Assembly: GCA_020086605.1 (NCBI GenBank)
Contig: JACBWW010000004.1
Span: forward strand, 22,614,553 to 22,678,552
Source: Lanius collurio
Taxonomy: Eukaryota; Chordata; Aves; Passeriformes; Laniidae
DNA length: 64,000 nt
Reading direction: 5' to 3'
Made by a program: the position numbers and the translations under genes. The notes beneath the pieces are model-generated. The model saw only the letters and a program-made list of their open reading frames with translations, searched no databases and was not told the origin of the DNA. Below are positions 1-13,100 of the stretch, piece by piece (position 1 is the stretch's first letter; each line of letters opens with the position of its first letter).

Positions 1-752
1 ATGCTGCTAGTATTGTAAAAACTCACTAATTTTATTATCTTGTTTTTCTTTTCTCTACTTATTCAAACATTGATGTTTCTTGAGTCAGATTTTATCCACA
101 CTAGTCTAGTAAACTTTTATTTTTATTAATAAAAAATTCATAGCTTCTTTAAAAGTCAGAAAAGATCAAAGATGCGTAATCTTAGTTTTCATCATTCAGT
201 TCTAGGGTAGGATAAAATGAAATTATATGAAAGAAGAATAATTAAACTGATAAATAGCATGCCATCTTTGCAAGAGAATATCTTTCATAATATATTCAAT
301 TCCCTCATTTAGAGATTAGGATCAGGTAGGATTAAGTCTGGAAAAAGTTTTATCATGGTCTGAAACCATTCTACTATAAATAGAAATGTAATGGATGGCA
401 TGCACAGGACTATTCACCATTGATTTTATGCCTCTCTAGCACATACGCGTTTCTCTAAGGCTGCTTGTCAATACTTCTATCCTTACTTGCTTTCCTGTTT
501 TAGCTAATAGGTGAAAGAAACCTTAATTATGGTCCACATCATCAAATGAAGAAATGAAACCACGCTTATAATCTTATTAAATTCTTCTGGAATCTATAAA
601 ATAAAATAATAATGATACTCACAGGAACCTGTTTCACATGGATCAGTTTTGACCTTTTTGTGTATGATTAGTCTAAAAGGAAAGAACAAGAAATAAACCC
701 TTTCTTTTTGCAAAAATGGATGAATCCCCCCATTGAAGTAAATGCTTAAAAG

Positions 753-777
753 TGATTGATTGATCAATTGATTGATT
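753..777. repeat. (TGAT)n short tandem tract with inverted centre
   Basis: Repeats of TGAT run into the palindrome TGATCA and continue as ATTG/ATTGATT, so the tract is both a short microsatellite and an imperfect inverted repeat. It is only about 25 bases long and is probably a slippage product. Confidence 0.6.
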
Positions 778-1258
778 TGCAGATATCTAATTTTTCATAC
801 TTCTGTACATGTAGAAAGACAGCAAGAATTTTAAAGGACCAACAGCTGAGATTCTGTATTATCCCATTTTCAATTCTGCAAGGTTTCATTCTTATAGAAA
901 GTGTCAGAGATTTAAATATTCTATGTTAATGGTGCTAACATAGGCAATTCATATATTTAGAGCTCTCAACACTTGTGTCAAAACACAACACACAGTGTTA
1001 ACAAAGCACTCTGCAGTTCCTGTGTAGACAACACTAAGTACTGTTATCCACTGTAGGTACAGTGACTTCAGATCTGTGACTTCTGGATAGCAAGAGATCC
1101 TTACTGGAGGTTCATTTCCTTCCCTCTGTCATCTAACATTCAGAACTTCATCATCCTTTATCTACTTGCACACCATAAATTCCAGTTCTTAACACATTTG
1201 TAGTCCTTGTTCAGCATCACTTAAAAGCATGTTCTAAAGGTATGCTGCTATGTATTCA

Positions 1259-1277
1259 GAGAAGCTTAAAGCTTCTC
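1259..1277. repeat. 19-base near-perfect palindrome (hairpin-capable)
   Basis: Nine-base arms GAGAAGCTT and AAGCTTCTC are exact reverse complements around a single central A. It would form a tight cruciform but not a normal RNA hairpin, since one unpaired base is too short a loop without opening some pairs. No function can be assigned; about 0.2 such objects are expected by chance in 64 kb. Confidence 0.5.
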
Positions 1278-3265
1278 CTAAAAATCATCAGATTACTGAT
1301 TCATGAAATGACAGCTAATCTGAGATAAGATTTATAGCCACATTAAAGCCAGCTCTGACAAGAAATCCACCCACACAAACATAGATGTGTCATGAGTGGG
1401 AAACACAGCATCAAAGTGCTACTTAGAACATTTTGATGGTCTTTCTACTGATAGGCAAAATCTTATGCAGCATCATATTAAAATAAAGGGAAAAGTTGAG
1501 GGGAAGTTCATGAAACAGAAAACTAGATGTCTGAACTAAACCTGAACTTATCTTTTAAATGTTGTTGCTAGCAATTTTTGAAATCATTTATACATGAAAC
1601 AAGAACAATATACAAGAAAACGTTTACACTGCAATGTCTGTCATGATACACAAGACCTTGCTAAGTGCTTAGAGTTGCTTCAGAACTCAGTTAAACACTT
1701 GAACTTTTCTTGGTTTTATTCTTTTCAATGTTGTTTCTTTACAGTGATTTTATCTATTACCACCTTCAGAACATTTTGTGTCTTTTTTTTTACATAGCTA
1801 AATATTTTTCTATATAAATTGGTGTAGAAAAATCCTTATTGCTCAGTTTAACCAGAAAAGTAGATTATTAATGCTCTGATGCATTTCCATTTCAACTCCA
1901 GTTGCTCTCATTTCTTTGTCTGATTTACGTCCCTATTAAAAAGAAGTCTTTGTGATTCCAAACTGTAGATTAAGTTTCAATAGATTGACTCCAGTCAAAA
2001 AATCTCAAAAGATGTTTGGCTATAGACAGTCAGTCAGATAAACAATTCTCATACTCATACTCAGAAAGACAAACAATATTTAGTCTATTAAAAATTTTAA
2101 AATTCTGTGCAGGATTCAAATGCAAATCCAGTATTTTACTGCACACAACTATGGATGATCATCCTGGGTTTATATGGGCTGTAATATGAAGGGCAGTTGG
2201 CAAACAATAGCTTAACAAATGTGTCAGCTTAATGCGATGTCAGAGGTCCTGCTGTTATCCATGACTCACAACAGCAAACATGAAACACCATCAACAGTTT
2301 CAGAGAATTCTCAGTGATTATTCATAACAACATATACTCATTATCAAGCTTGTGATGTGTTTAGTTTGGTCTCAAAGCTTTTGTTTTGACGGATTCACTT
2401 TGGTCTCATCATTTTGAAATCCCAGCTCAAATTTTCTCATGTTCCAACTATTGTTCTCATTGTGCATGCCTTGCAGAGGAGAAAAAGTATGTGACAAAAT
2501 TAAAGGAAAATTGAACAGATCTCAAGATGTGACATTTTGAATACGGAGAATTTTTTAAGCACAAAGGTTTGAACAAAAACTTCCTAATGCTATTTCAAGG
2601 CCAAAGTGAAATTCATACCTTTCCATTGACAAACTGAAGGCATCCTTGAAATCCATTGGACCTAAAAGCTTCTTACACTGATTGAATCTCAACCTCTCTA
2701 TTAACATATGACAAAAGCGAATATTCAATACAATAGAAGTAATTTTATTGTGCTTGGTGCATGGTTGCAGAAGACCACACAAAAAAAAAATTCCCATCAG
2801 CAAACTCTACCAGCATCATCACAACTTTTTGCTACAAAAATTAAATGTCATAAGATTTTCTCATTTATCTTATATCTAAAAATACAATGTATCCAAATTA
2901 CATCTTTTAATACTTTGTGGAAAAGTTTACTTAAAAAAGTACAAAAAAACCCCAAACCTGTAGAGATTGGTTACAGAGTGAACATCATTTACTAGCCTGT
3001 TAGTCTTATTCACAGACACATCATATTTAATATAAATCAGAATGTTCAAATCATGTAGCAAGGCTTTGTACCACTCTGCACCTTTTTCTGCAAATCTACT
3101 GTAAGTACTTTTTGTAATTCCCACGAAGACAACACAAGGGGCAGGTGAGGAGTTTTCATGTTTAGCCTAATTGTCAAAAGTTACAAAGATATATTTATGG
3201 CACTAAATGCACATCCTTAAATGACTTCCTGAGCTAGCCAGCACTTACTATTTACTGTTTCCACG

Positions 3266-3816
3266 AAATTTTACCCTGTGCTGCATCCAAAGCAGTGTGG
3301 CCAGCAGGGCGAGGGCCCCACTCTGCCCTGGGGGCCCCAGTATAAGAAGGCTGTGGACCCATGGCAGTAGGTCCAGAGGAAGGCCACAAAAATGATCAGA
3401 GGGCTGGAGCCCCTCTCCTGTGGCAAAGGCTGAGAAAGCTGGAGTAGTTCAACCTGGAGAAGAGAGGGGTCTCGGGACACCTTATAGCAGACTTTGAATA
3501 TTTAAACAGGGTTTCTAAGAAAGATGGTCACTGTCTTTTTGCAGGGCCTGTAGTGATAGGGCAAGGGTTAGTGCTTTTAAAATAAAAGATTATAGATTTA
3601 CAAGAATTTATTTTTACTATGAGGGTGGTGAAGCACCAGCACAAGTTGCCCAGAGATGTGGCAGATGCCCCATCCCTGGGAGAATCTAAGGTCAGGTTTT
3701 AACAGGCTCTGAGCAACCTGATCTAGTTGAATCCCTGTCCTTTGCAGAGGGGTTGGACTAGATGATCTTTACAGTTTCCTTCTAACCTAAATTATTATAT
3801 GATTCTATGATTCTAC
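3266..3816 (+). mobile_element. CR1 LINE fragment, 3' end, plus strand
   Basis: This is a 5'-truncated CR1 non-LTR retrotransposon copy. In order it shows the 'ccctgtgctgcatccaaagc' block, the 'gatcagagggctggagcccc' block, the 'cctggagaagagagg' block, 'tgcccagagatgtggcagatgccccatccctgg', and the hallmark 'ggttggactagatgatct' near 3750. It ends in the ATTCTATG-type tail (about 3799-3815), which fixes the orientation as plus. Compared with the CR1 consensus as I remember it, roughly 100 bases are missing around 3310-3330, and the middle (3480-3610) is diverged, so it is a dead copy. It carries only the end of the reverse transcriptase region and the 3' UTR, and is not coding. Confidence 0.93.
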
Positions 3817-6311
3817 AAACTGGGGCTGTTTTAATGGTGTTGATTTATGAGAGTTTCATGCTTTGCCTGGAAAGAAATACATCAGAATACCTCAAAAATT
3901 TCTAGTCCTTGGCTCACCTGATAGATTGAAATGTTGTACAAAAAATATGTAAATAAAATAAAAGGACCGCTAGTGGAAACTAGAATAAAGAAAGGAGTTA
4001 AACCAGACAGAAACAATAAATTAAACTTTATTAGCTTTCATTCTGCAGAAAAAAAAAATAGTTCTAACATTACTTGCAATTCTCATCCTGCAACTAACAG
4101 GTGTCCCTAATGCCAGACTACTGAGAGGATTTTATTATTTACTGTCCTCTCACTTTTCTCTTCAGTGACAGTTAAGCTTTTCCTATAAGTTGTTTGCTAA
4201 ATTTGCAATTTATCTGCTCTCCAGGACAGTCTCTTTCCTGAAGACAAGAAACAATGAACCACACAGATCTAGTCTCCTTTAGCTGGAAAAATCTCATGTT
4301 CCTTCCTGTCTGATAAACTGTGAGATACCGCTGCTACACACATGCAAAATGAGCAGGGCTGTTACATAAAAGTATGTAAAGAATTAATATAAAATTTGGT
4401 GGACATTTTAAATAGAACAAGTTCTGAGAAAAAAGAATGGCAGTTATGTTTGCAGGGGAAGAAAACTGCTTTTTCATTTCTTACTGCTAATTGGTGAAAA
4501 CTGGAAAAAGCTCTAAATTATCTATATATTAAAATGTCCTCTTGTGATAAAACCCAGTTACTGAACTTTGTAATCCAAAACTTGACAAGACAAAGGAAAT
4601 TCCTGATTTTAACAGGTTCTGAATTAGTAAATATATGCTGATGTAAGATTTGCTGGATGCTGAATGAAAAAAACCATTTTAACTTCTATTTCTCACTTTC
4701 TCTTATGAAAGGCTACCCTACATCTTTCAGCAGACCCACTGTGGTGGTTAGCAATTTTTAATAAAGGGGTACCTTTAATTTTTATGTTTCAGATTGATTT
4801 AGAAGTAACAGATAATCTCACCTATTTGACAGCAGTTTCCTTACTACAAGCCAAGAAATTTAAACTGCCAAGAGAACAAAGAACCACATCATAAATTACA
4901 ACAAGGAAAGAAAGAGAAATATATCTTTTCCTGAAGGACAGTGCATGTTCTGAATGCCTAATCCCACCAGTGAACATCCCATTAAACCTTGCAGAGCAGG
5001 AATGATTCATTTCCTGGACTAGTACCTGTTTCTACTTGTCAGCTCTGTCCTCATGCTGTGACAGAGTTTGTCCAGCCAGTTGGGGCAGCATGGGCACGAG
5101 GAAGGTAAGCCAGCCACAAGGGGAGGATTTGTGTCGCACTCTGTTTTGGTTTTGAATTTCTTACAGGTCCCTAGCAAGTATGAGTCCTCTCTGTACCAAA
5201 AGCTATTTCTAACAATCTAATAAAACATAGTTTTACAAAACTGAGCATCCTCAGTGGGCTGAAGGGTTTTGAGTAAATGTGTGACAGAATATTCAGACCA
5301 CAGTCTGTTTAGGGTCCTGTCACAAGTCGCATAGTTGAAGATTTAAAAGTAAACAATGAGCAGACAAGGTGTCACTTTTGTCCCAAGTAAAAATTTCTTA
5401 AATAGATACTAAGTAAATATTTGCAGAATGTTTAGCATATATCTGCAGTTTCCTGATTTGAATGTCTTTTTCAAGCAGTCAATGCAGATATAGATATTTA
5501 TATAATTATATTTATTTAGCAAATTCAAGGGCATGTTAATTGACTGAAGGGGAAGAAAGGGAGAAGGGGAGACAAGTAAGGAAGGGCTTCATGATGCTGT
5601 CTGATCTGATTTTTTCCTTTTTTCCAATAATTGTTAGTGTGACAGTGTCATGCTAGAGACTTATCCCTCAGCTGCTGAAATGCACAGGCACGAGAATCAA
5701 CACATAAAGTACATCTCAATACAAGTTATTAAAAGAAAAGAAGCTTTCAATTATAGTAAATTAAATCAGTTTAGTGAGAAGGTGTTAGAAAAATGCACGT
5801 AATTTATCTGATTGTGTACTCTCATTCCTACAGTACTTTGAAAGCTGACATCTTTGTTGGCAAATTATCCATTAGAATTTGGAAACAAAAAGTGTTCAAA
5901 CTGATATTTGAAGTAATGACTCAGATTTCTTGGTTACATCTTTATTACCATTTACATGTATTGTACATTTATTTTACCTTCTTTACTTGTATTGTAAAGA
6001 GAAGCTGTGATGCTGTTAAGTAAAATCAAAAGTCTTCCCCATTTTTTGTAAAAAATCTGTCCAATAAAAAAAGTGCAATAAAAATGGATTGCTTAATCCC
6101 TGTTTTATCAAACCACTGCGTATTTATGGTCATACTTGCAGCTGATACACTTGAAAATGGATGGATATCCATTATTTATGTTCTCATCTCGGTAAATGAG
6201 TGTATTCATTTCAGTGGCATGCCCAAATTTGGATTTAGGAATTCCAGTAATCATTTACAGAGAAAACAGGAAATGTCTCAGAAAAAAGAAAAATCCCAAC
6301 CCACCCCCCTC
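3817..6311. other. AT-rich noncoding DNA, no gene seen
   Basis: Only short chance reading frames are present. No RNA gene, LINE or LTR was recognised. A locally higher-GC patch at about 5030-5150 has no recognisable content. Confidence 0.55.
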
Positions 6312-6665
6312 AAAATAGAATAGAATAGATAGACTGTTTCTAGCATCATCTAGCCCAAATGCCTGACCAGATCAGGACTCACCAACAGTTAAAGCACATA
6401 TTAAGGTCATTGCCCAAATGTCCCTTAAATACTGACTGACTTGGGGCATCAAACACCTGTCTGAGAAGCCTCTTTCAGTGTTTTACCTCTCTTGATAAAG
6501 GAATGGTTTCTGTTATCCAGTCCAAACCTCCCTTGGCTTAGCTTTGAACCATTTTCACATTTCCTGTCACTGGATTCCAGGGAGAAGAGATCAGTGCCTC
6601 CCTGTCCCATGCTCCCTCCTAAGAAAGTTAAAGAGAGCTAAAAGGAGGCACTTCCCCCTCACTTC
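6312..6665 (-). mobile_element. CR1 LINE fragment, 3' end, minus strand
   Basis: Read on the minus strand, this is a CR1 3' end. On the plus strand it begins with the reverse complement of an (ATTCT)n tail ('agaatagaatagata', 6316-6332). It continues through 'catctagcccaaatgcctgacc', 'cttggggcatcaaacacctgtc', 'ctttgaaccattttcacatttcctgtcactgg' and 'agggagaagagatcagtgcc', the blocks seen antisense in avian CR1 copies. The pentamer tail rather than the ATTCTATG octamer suggests a different CR1 subfamily from the copy near 3.3-3.8 kb. It is truncated at its 5' end near 6665 and is noncoding. Confidence 0.88.
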
Positions 6666-9118
6666 CTAAGCTTTCTTCACTGCTTTTTTCTCTAATACTT
6701 TTGCTTAGGTGGGTGGAATTCCAAGAATGAACGGCAGGTCTGTCCTGCATGGATAAAAACTTTTAATAAATATATCTTCTGCATCTTTCAGCATATGAGC
6801 AAATAAAATTGTTAGCATCTAACTAATCAAAATCAGAGTTCACAGACTGCCACATTAATTTATACAGGGGAAACCCAAGACTTCTTGCAGTGTTAGTGTG
6901 TCAGAGAGACATAGGATAAGAATGTTAAATTTCTAAGGTGATAGTTGAGTTTCCTGTGAGCTACAGATGAATCCAGGTTTGTTCCCAATTCCTAGTGAAC
7001 CACTTTATATCAGCAACAAGCTGATTAAGGAAAATATTAGATGGATTTTTTTTTGTCACTACCATTGTGCAGTGCCTTTATGTGACATGCAAGATCCCTG
7101 TGAGAAAGGGTTTATTTTACAGGTTACAGTTTTATTTCCTTTTCCTTTTCCTATTATATTTTCTCCATTAGTAATGTTTTTTTCTGTCCTAATTCATTCA
7201 TTCTCTCTATATTTTATTCAATGAAAAAGTCTCCATATCTCCCAACAGTTTTGCCTCCTTTCCTTCTGTGGTATGTACACTAAAATAATCACTCCTAAGA
7301 CAGTGAATATGGTTGCTAACAGAACATCATGGGGCTTTAGAGTGAAATATCACAATGAGGTTAATGACAGATGGGAAATGCTCATACATTGCAGTCATGG
7401 TTTCAGTCTGTCTGCAAACACAGTTTGCATGACTTTATGTTTTGCTTTGAAAGAACCTCAACAGCTTGGGTTTCTTTTAAAGGTTAAGGTTAAAACCTAT
7501 GAAATCTGAATATACCATTGCGTCAATAGCGAAGCAAAGCAAAGCAGCACGTATGTCCTGTTGTATGGATGTCTGATTTTCCTCAGCTGAAAGCTCAAGC
7601 CAGAGATGTAGATTGTTTTTTGGTTTTTGGAGGTTTTTTCCCACAGCCAGTAACAGTCAAAAATTCTTGGTTTACTATATTATTGTCAGATATATAATAT
7701 TCCTATTTTTCTGAAAATTGGTCATTTTCCATCAGAGGGAGACCTGCACTCCATTAATCTACCACGTCTAGGGGCAGAGGTCAGGTGTGAGCCCAGACAC
7801 CTGGCAGCAGGAGGGCAGGTCCTCAGGGATGGCTTTGGCACTGTTGCACTCAAAGACACCCACATCACTTGGCCCAGCTTGCCTCAAGAAAGATTTTATG
7901 CCATGTGTAGAAGCATAAGCACACTGCCTTCCAGGCCACCTCCACATAAGGCAGTATTTTTTTTCTGCACTCTCTGCAGCTATCTCTCCACCTCTGTCTC
8001 TACCGTCCCAGATCTTTCTAGCCTGGGTGAGAAAGATTTCTCTTGCACTTTCCTTGTTCTGTCAGCAGGTCTTATAGTAGGCAGCCTACTAATGCTGAAT
8101 CCTGCATTTTACTATAATAGCTAGTCTTAAAACATTCAGACCTCAAGCTTTTCCACTATCACTAATTGGAGTTAAAAAAAAAAACAAACAAGTGCACCAA
8201 TTCTTGGAAGTGTTTGATGACATGATATGCCTGTTAACACATGATGTACTGCACTGCTGTTCAGAAAGCAATGTGTGTGACACGCAACAGATGCCCCACA
8301 GCCAACCCTGAGTAACTTTGCAAATGTCTAAGTGACTGCCTAAGCCCAGATATATCTATTGCTTTGCAGGCCAAAAGAAGAATTACCAAAAGAGGTCCAA
8401 GATGATATAGCAGCTACTGGCAAGCATACACGGGCTTAAGTCAGAATGCAGAGCCTTGAGATCAGTGCTCCTATTCCTCTAGAACTCTAATGGACTGCAG
8501 GAAACGAGAGTTCTAGCAAGTACTGATGAGAGGGAAAGAAGCAGCCAACCTGCCTCCTTTAGTAAGCTGTTAAAAGTTCTTCCTTGCTGGGGCTGATGGA
8601 GATTTATTCTTATAACATTACACAGGGGATGGGCATATGGGTTTAATACTCTTAGAAATATAATAAAATCTCTCCAAACTCATGCAAAGAGGTCCTTTAA
8701 GGGTAGCTAGCATGTCTTACATTCTTGGTGCACATCAAGGGGTTAAGAAATCAGCATACTCTGTGGCCACAGAGATCACATGGGTAGGATTTCCCCTCAA
8801 GAGAAATATTTAGTCCATCCCAGAACGGAGCTTGCATGCACATTAACATCTCTGCAGCATGAACAATAGTAGATTAAGACCCTGGCAATAAACAGGGAGT
8901 GGGCCAATGAGACAGCATAAACATATCTTTTGCATCTGCAACGTTCAGTAATATTCCACAATTCTTCTCTTCCGTCTTGTCCAAATGAGCTTCTTTTGGC
9001 TGTAAGCCACTTCTCCATGATAATGTCAATGGCTTTAGCAATGTTAAACAGGCTGTGCCTGCTATCTTCCCATCTTTTTTTTTCTGCATTTTTTCATTGT
9101 TACAGCTGCACAGCCAAA

Positions 9119-9119
9119 N
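9119..9119. other. Single ambiguous base (N)
   Basis: One N interrupts otherwise normal sequence. It is an unresolved base call rather than a scaffold gap, and any translated frame crossing it carries an X. Confidence 0.99.
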
Positions 9120-10013
9120 GGCAAAAGTTTCAATGTTTCCAGGCTTGCAGCCAGTTTGTGGTTTATGAAATTTAACTAAGTTACAGCTTAATCAGTTTGC
9201 TACAAAAAAAAAAAAAAGTTCTAGCCAACAGCATCCTGATGATAAAGGAATATCATGGATAAAGGATGAATGGATAAAAAGATCTTGGTGATGATTTTTT
9301 TACAACAGCCATACCCAATCACTGACAGTAGGGAATCACAAAAATGAGAACTTTACCGTTCTACAGGTGAACCAAGCTGCATAACACCAAGCATCAGGGA
9401 CGAAGCTATGAAAAGGTCTGTCTTGCTGTTATTTTGCAGTTACCTGGATGGGGAAAAGAAAGCAGCTAGGTAGACAATTCTCATACAAATATGCTCTAAG
9501 GCAGGTGCCATAGCTAACGGAGTGAATACATTTAGAAAGCTATGGCAATCATTCAAATCCCAATTAGAGCTGGAAAATCTGAGAAAAAAATGTAAGAGTC
9601 TATGTGTTTTAGAATTAACATACAAATATGTAAATGAAGGTTTAATGTTAATGAAGTTAGGAAAGACTGAATAACTCCTGATGATATTCTTGAAGAACCA
9701 CACTGTAAGTTTTACACTATCACAGATTGCCAACAATGTTCTTCAGATTGTAATATGGGCAACACTGTTAGCATAACAGATTGGATAACAATTAAAAAGT
9801 GTGGGGTTTATACTCATTCAATATCCGTCACTATAGTATTACTAATAGAGAAAAACCCAAATGGAAGTCCTCTTCCTTCACAGGTATTTTTCCAGCCGCA
9901 CTATTCTGACAATTATAAAAAGATGCACAGAATAGACAATGAAAAGTTTAGAAGGACTACTCTAACAACCAGTACAATATGGAAAATTTGGGAGCAGTTT
10001 AGTCCAGTCAACC

Positions 10014-10027
10014 TTTTTTTTTTTTTT
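10014..10027. repeat. T14 homopolymer run
   Basis: A run of 14 T lies immediately before the CR1 fragment that starts near 10031. It is not the CR1 tail, which lies at the other end of that copy. Confidence 0.9.
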
Positions 10028-10030
10028 CCT

Positions 10031-10196
10031 TTTTGCCTAGGTGTGCGTTTGGAACAGCTTGCCCAGAGAGATTGTGAAGTGTCCCTCACTGGAGATATTC
10101 AACAACTGCCTGGAGGCAATCCCGTGTCGTGTGTTCTAGGACAGATTTGTAGACCCATAGAAGCAGACCCGTTCTGTGATTCTGTGGTTTGTTCAG
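10031..10196 (+). mobile_element. CR1 LINE fragment, extreme 3' end, plus strand
   Basis: A short, decayed CR1 3' end. The blocks 'ggaacagcttgcccagagag', 'tccctcactggagatattca' and 'aactgcctggaggcaatccc' match the avian CR1 3' UTR, and 'gttctgtgattctgtggttt' (about 10170-10190) is the degraded octamer tail. The 'ggttggactagatgatct' block is missing or deleted here. A 174-codon chance open frame (9755-10279) runs across it and should not be read as a gene. Confidence 0.85.
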
Positions 10197-13100
10197 TGCT
10201 TGATATTTCTGTCTTTCAGTTCCTTGTAATCTCCAAAAGACACAGAGAGGTTGGACCCAAAGTGGAATTCAGCACTTAAAGTGACATTTAAGGACATTTG
10301 CAAAGTGCAGACATAAAATGAGACCTTAAAGCCCAAAGACAAGATTTGTACAGCAATAAGGCTGTACATCAGTGGATGGTCAGGGCTTTCATTTATCAGA
10401 GAGGAGACCTGGGAGATCAGAATTTGCATCTAAGCAGCTCACTCTCACTTCTGTTATTCTGTGCACATAGAGAATATCTACTGAGATTATAAAACATTTT
10501 GGGTCAAACTTTCATTGAGGATCAACAGTTTTTTGATTGTCGGACAAAACAGAGAATATCAGAAGGTTATCTGTATCCTCTAGTGATCAGAAATGTTCAC
10601 AGAGCCACAGGAAGTCAAGTGTGAACATACATACATATTAAAGCAAAAAAAAAAAAAAAGAGAGAAAGAGAATGACTGAGAGAACTTCATTAAAGACTGG
10701 GCAGGAGCCAATACAATTTGTCTATATTCCAGAGACCTATATTCAAAGTTTTCCTCTAAAGTGGCCAGAATACAGATTTAAATAAATGTTCCTATTCTTA
10801 GGTGCACCATTGATAATCATTTAATAGTGCGGTTAATTTTCGTCATTCAAAAAAGGGGGGATAAAATCTAATCACCTCTCAGCAGACACGAACTCATAGA
10901 GTTCAGTGTGGCTCCTGATGATACCAAAGCAGCCAAGATAAAGCCCCAGTTTTCTTGCTGGCTCCCACAATTCCAGTTTAACTATGTACTGTATAGATTA
11001 TTTGTATGGTGAACTCAACTGAGAGCCAAAGGCTGCAATTGTCTATCTCTCTCTTTCATGAGCACAACTGCAAATCTCACTTTCACAGCATACACCTCCA
11101 AACAAGTTTGAGTGAGTTCTGAAGGTCTTCAGCACTGGTAAAAATTATGATTAAACTCAGCAGGAGAAATGAGAACAGGTAAATATGATATAATAGAGAA
11201 GAAATGAGAGATTAAAAAAAAGCAAGAAATTTTTTTCCATGAAAGAAAGTCATAGTAATCTCAGGCAGAATTTATAATAAAAATATATAAATATAAATAA
11301 AAGTTTTTGAGCATTTGTAGTAAAGAATTGATTTGAAAAATTAATAATAAATTAATCATTTATTTATATAATTAATCGCAAAAATATTTATAAATTTAAC
11401 AAACAGTTTAGTCAAAATCAAATTTCACCTCAGTTTGAAATGACTCATGAGGAGTGTTGATGTACTTATTTTGCCTTACAGCCTGGGAAACAAAGGGACA
11501 AATTTCCCTTGAGCGAAGAATTCATGTTAATCCTGGGTTCCTAGAGGTAAGACCAACGCCACCAGCACTCTCCCCTCTATATCAAATTCTTCTTTAGGGG
11601 AGGTCATCCAGGCTGAAAAGCACCTCCACCTTTTGGTAAGAGGACTGTGTGTTTAGATAGCAAAATCAGTGGCAAAATCTGCGAGTCCCAGATTCAGCAT
11701 TCAGGCTAACTCTGAAGAGTGGACCAAATTTACTTAGATTCCTTAAAAGGTAGAGAGAGAAAACTCAGTTCCGTGTTAAATAAACTTACAATGAGAAAGA
11801 GAAAGGAGAAGCATCATGGATTTTAAGTAGATTTTCTTCAATATTAGGGCATGAATAGTTGGTGTTCATTATAACAGCTTAGGAGCAGTTTCAATTGGTT
11901 CTCAGCTAGTCTTGCTGCAGGAAAATCCTTTGACACAAAGAAATAGCAATAAGCTAGGTTTTAGTCATTCTGCCATGACATTTACCTCCTTTCTGTCTAG
12001 TACACAGTAAAATACATTGTGTAGGATTTACGAGTGCTCTCAAATATGTTCTTGTTTTTCCTGTGCTACAATCTCATTATATTGAAGCAGCTATAGAAGG
12101 GTTATTGCACAGCAGTGACCCACGCTGCTTTTAAGTAAATTTCCCCCAGGTCTCCAGATTCAATGTGAAAGAACAGGGAAGATAACAGCTTAACCTTATA
12201 GGCAATGCTGGTCTGAATTCTTACTGTTTTCATCCTATTCAGAGACTCTGTTGAGAAAGGTTGCCACATCTACAGAGGTCACTTTGTCAACTACTGTCAT
12301 GTAATATCTAATTTACCTAGCTGAAATAACTGAGCTAAGGGTGAATTTAGGGCTTCCTCATTATTCTGTAAAAGATGCCATGAAAGTAAAATGGCATCAA
12401 ATGAAAGCCTGTATCTGTACTTTAATTTAAAATTTGTGTCTGTGTAATTGCTTCAACAGCACACCAACAAATCTGTAAATGCAGTTTGAGTAAATGTTAT
12501 AAACTTAAAAAGAACAGCTGTTCAATCTCTTAACATCTGTAAAGCTTCTTTTAAACACTGGGAAACCTGCTTTTGTTCCTAACCTAACGCCTTGTTGGAT
12601 GAGGTAATATATCACAGATATACCAACTGGTCCAACTTTTTTGATTTCAGGAGTTATTTTCCCACTTCTTTTGAAAAGTTATTTTTTCCTTCTGTGAGGC
12701 TGTAACCTAGCAGGGTTAGAAGTAGAGTACACATTTTATTTCCTGAGAGGTTAAAATCATGCTTCTAATACATGTTTTGCCTTATTTAACATTATATATA
12801 ATCACAATTGTTCTAAATATTCAAAAACAATCTAGGGAACCAGGGAATATATGGAAATAATAAGCAGGGTGATACCAGTTTATTAATATTAGTTTTACTA
12901 AGGCTTTAGATAAAATTACTGTTTATTTCCAAACAAAAATCTGTGTACCTTGAGAAACAGAAAATCAGAATCCTTTTTGGCACAGTAAGTCAACATCAGA
13001 GTCAATAGCTTTGTTCTTCATTTATAGAGATCTACCTCTCAACAGTGAATGATGAGACAATATAATAAATCTACATCAAACTGTCTTTACTTTTATACAA

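Larger units (their letters stand above)
1..3265. other. AT-rich noncoding DNA, no gene seen
   Basis: No open frame here reads like a conserved protein; the few frames of 60-95 codons have low-complexity, unfamiliar translations and no splice-flanked conserved look. A short (TGAT)n tract lies at 753-777 and a 19-base odd palindrome at 1259-1277. No LINE, LTR or RNA gene was recognised. It could be intergenic or intronic; the sequence does not decide. Confidence 0.6.
6666..10030. other. AT-rich noncoding DNA, no gene seen
   Basis: No coding exon or RNA gene was recognised. A slightly GC-richer patch at about 7740-7900 has no open frame or repeat signature that I can name. There is a single ambiguous base at 9119 and an A14 run at 9204-9217. 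Confidence 0.55.

Noticed and set aside
9755..10279. 174-codon plus-strand open frame
   Set aside because: Its second half is CR1 3' UTR plus a T14 run, and the first half has no recognisable content.
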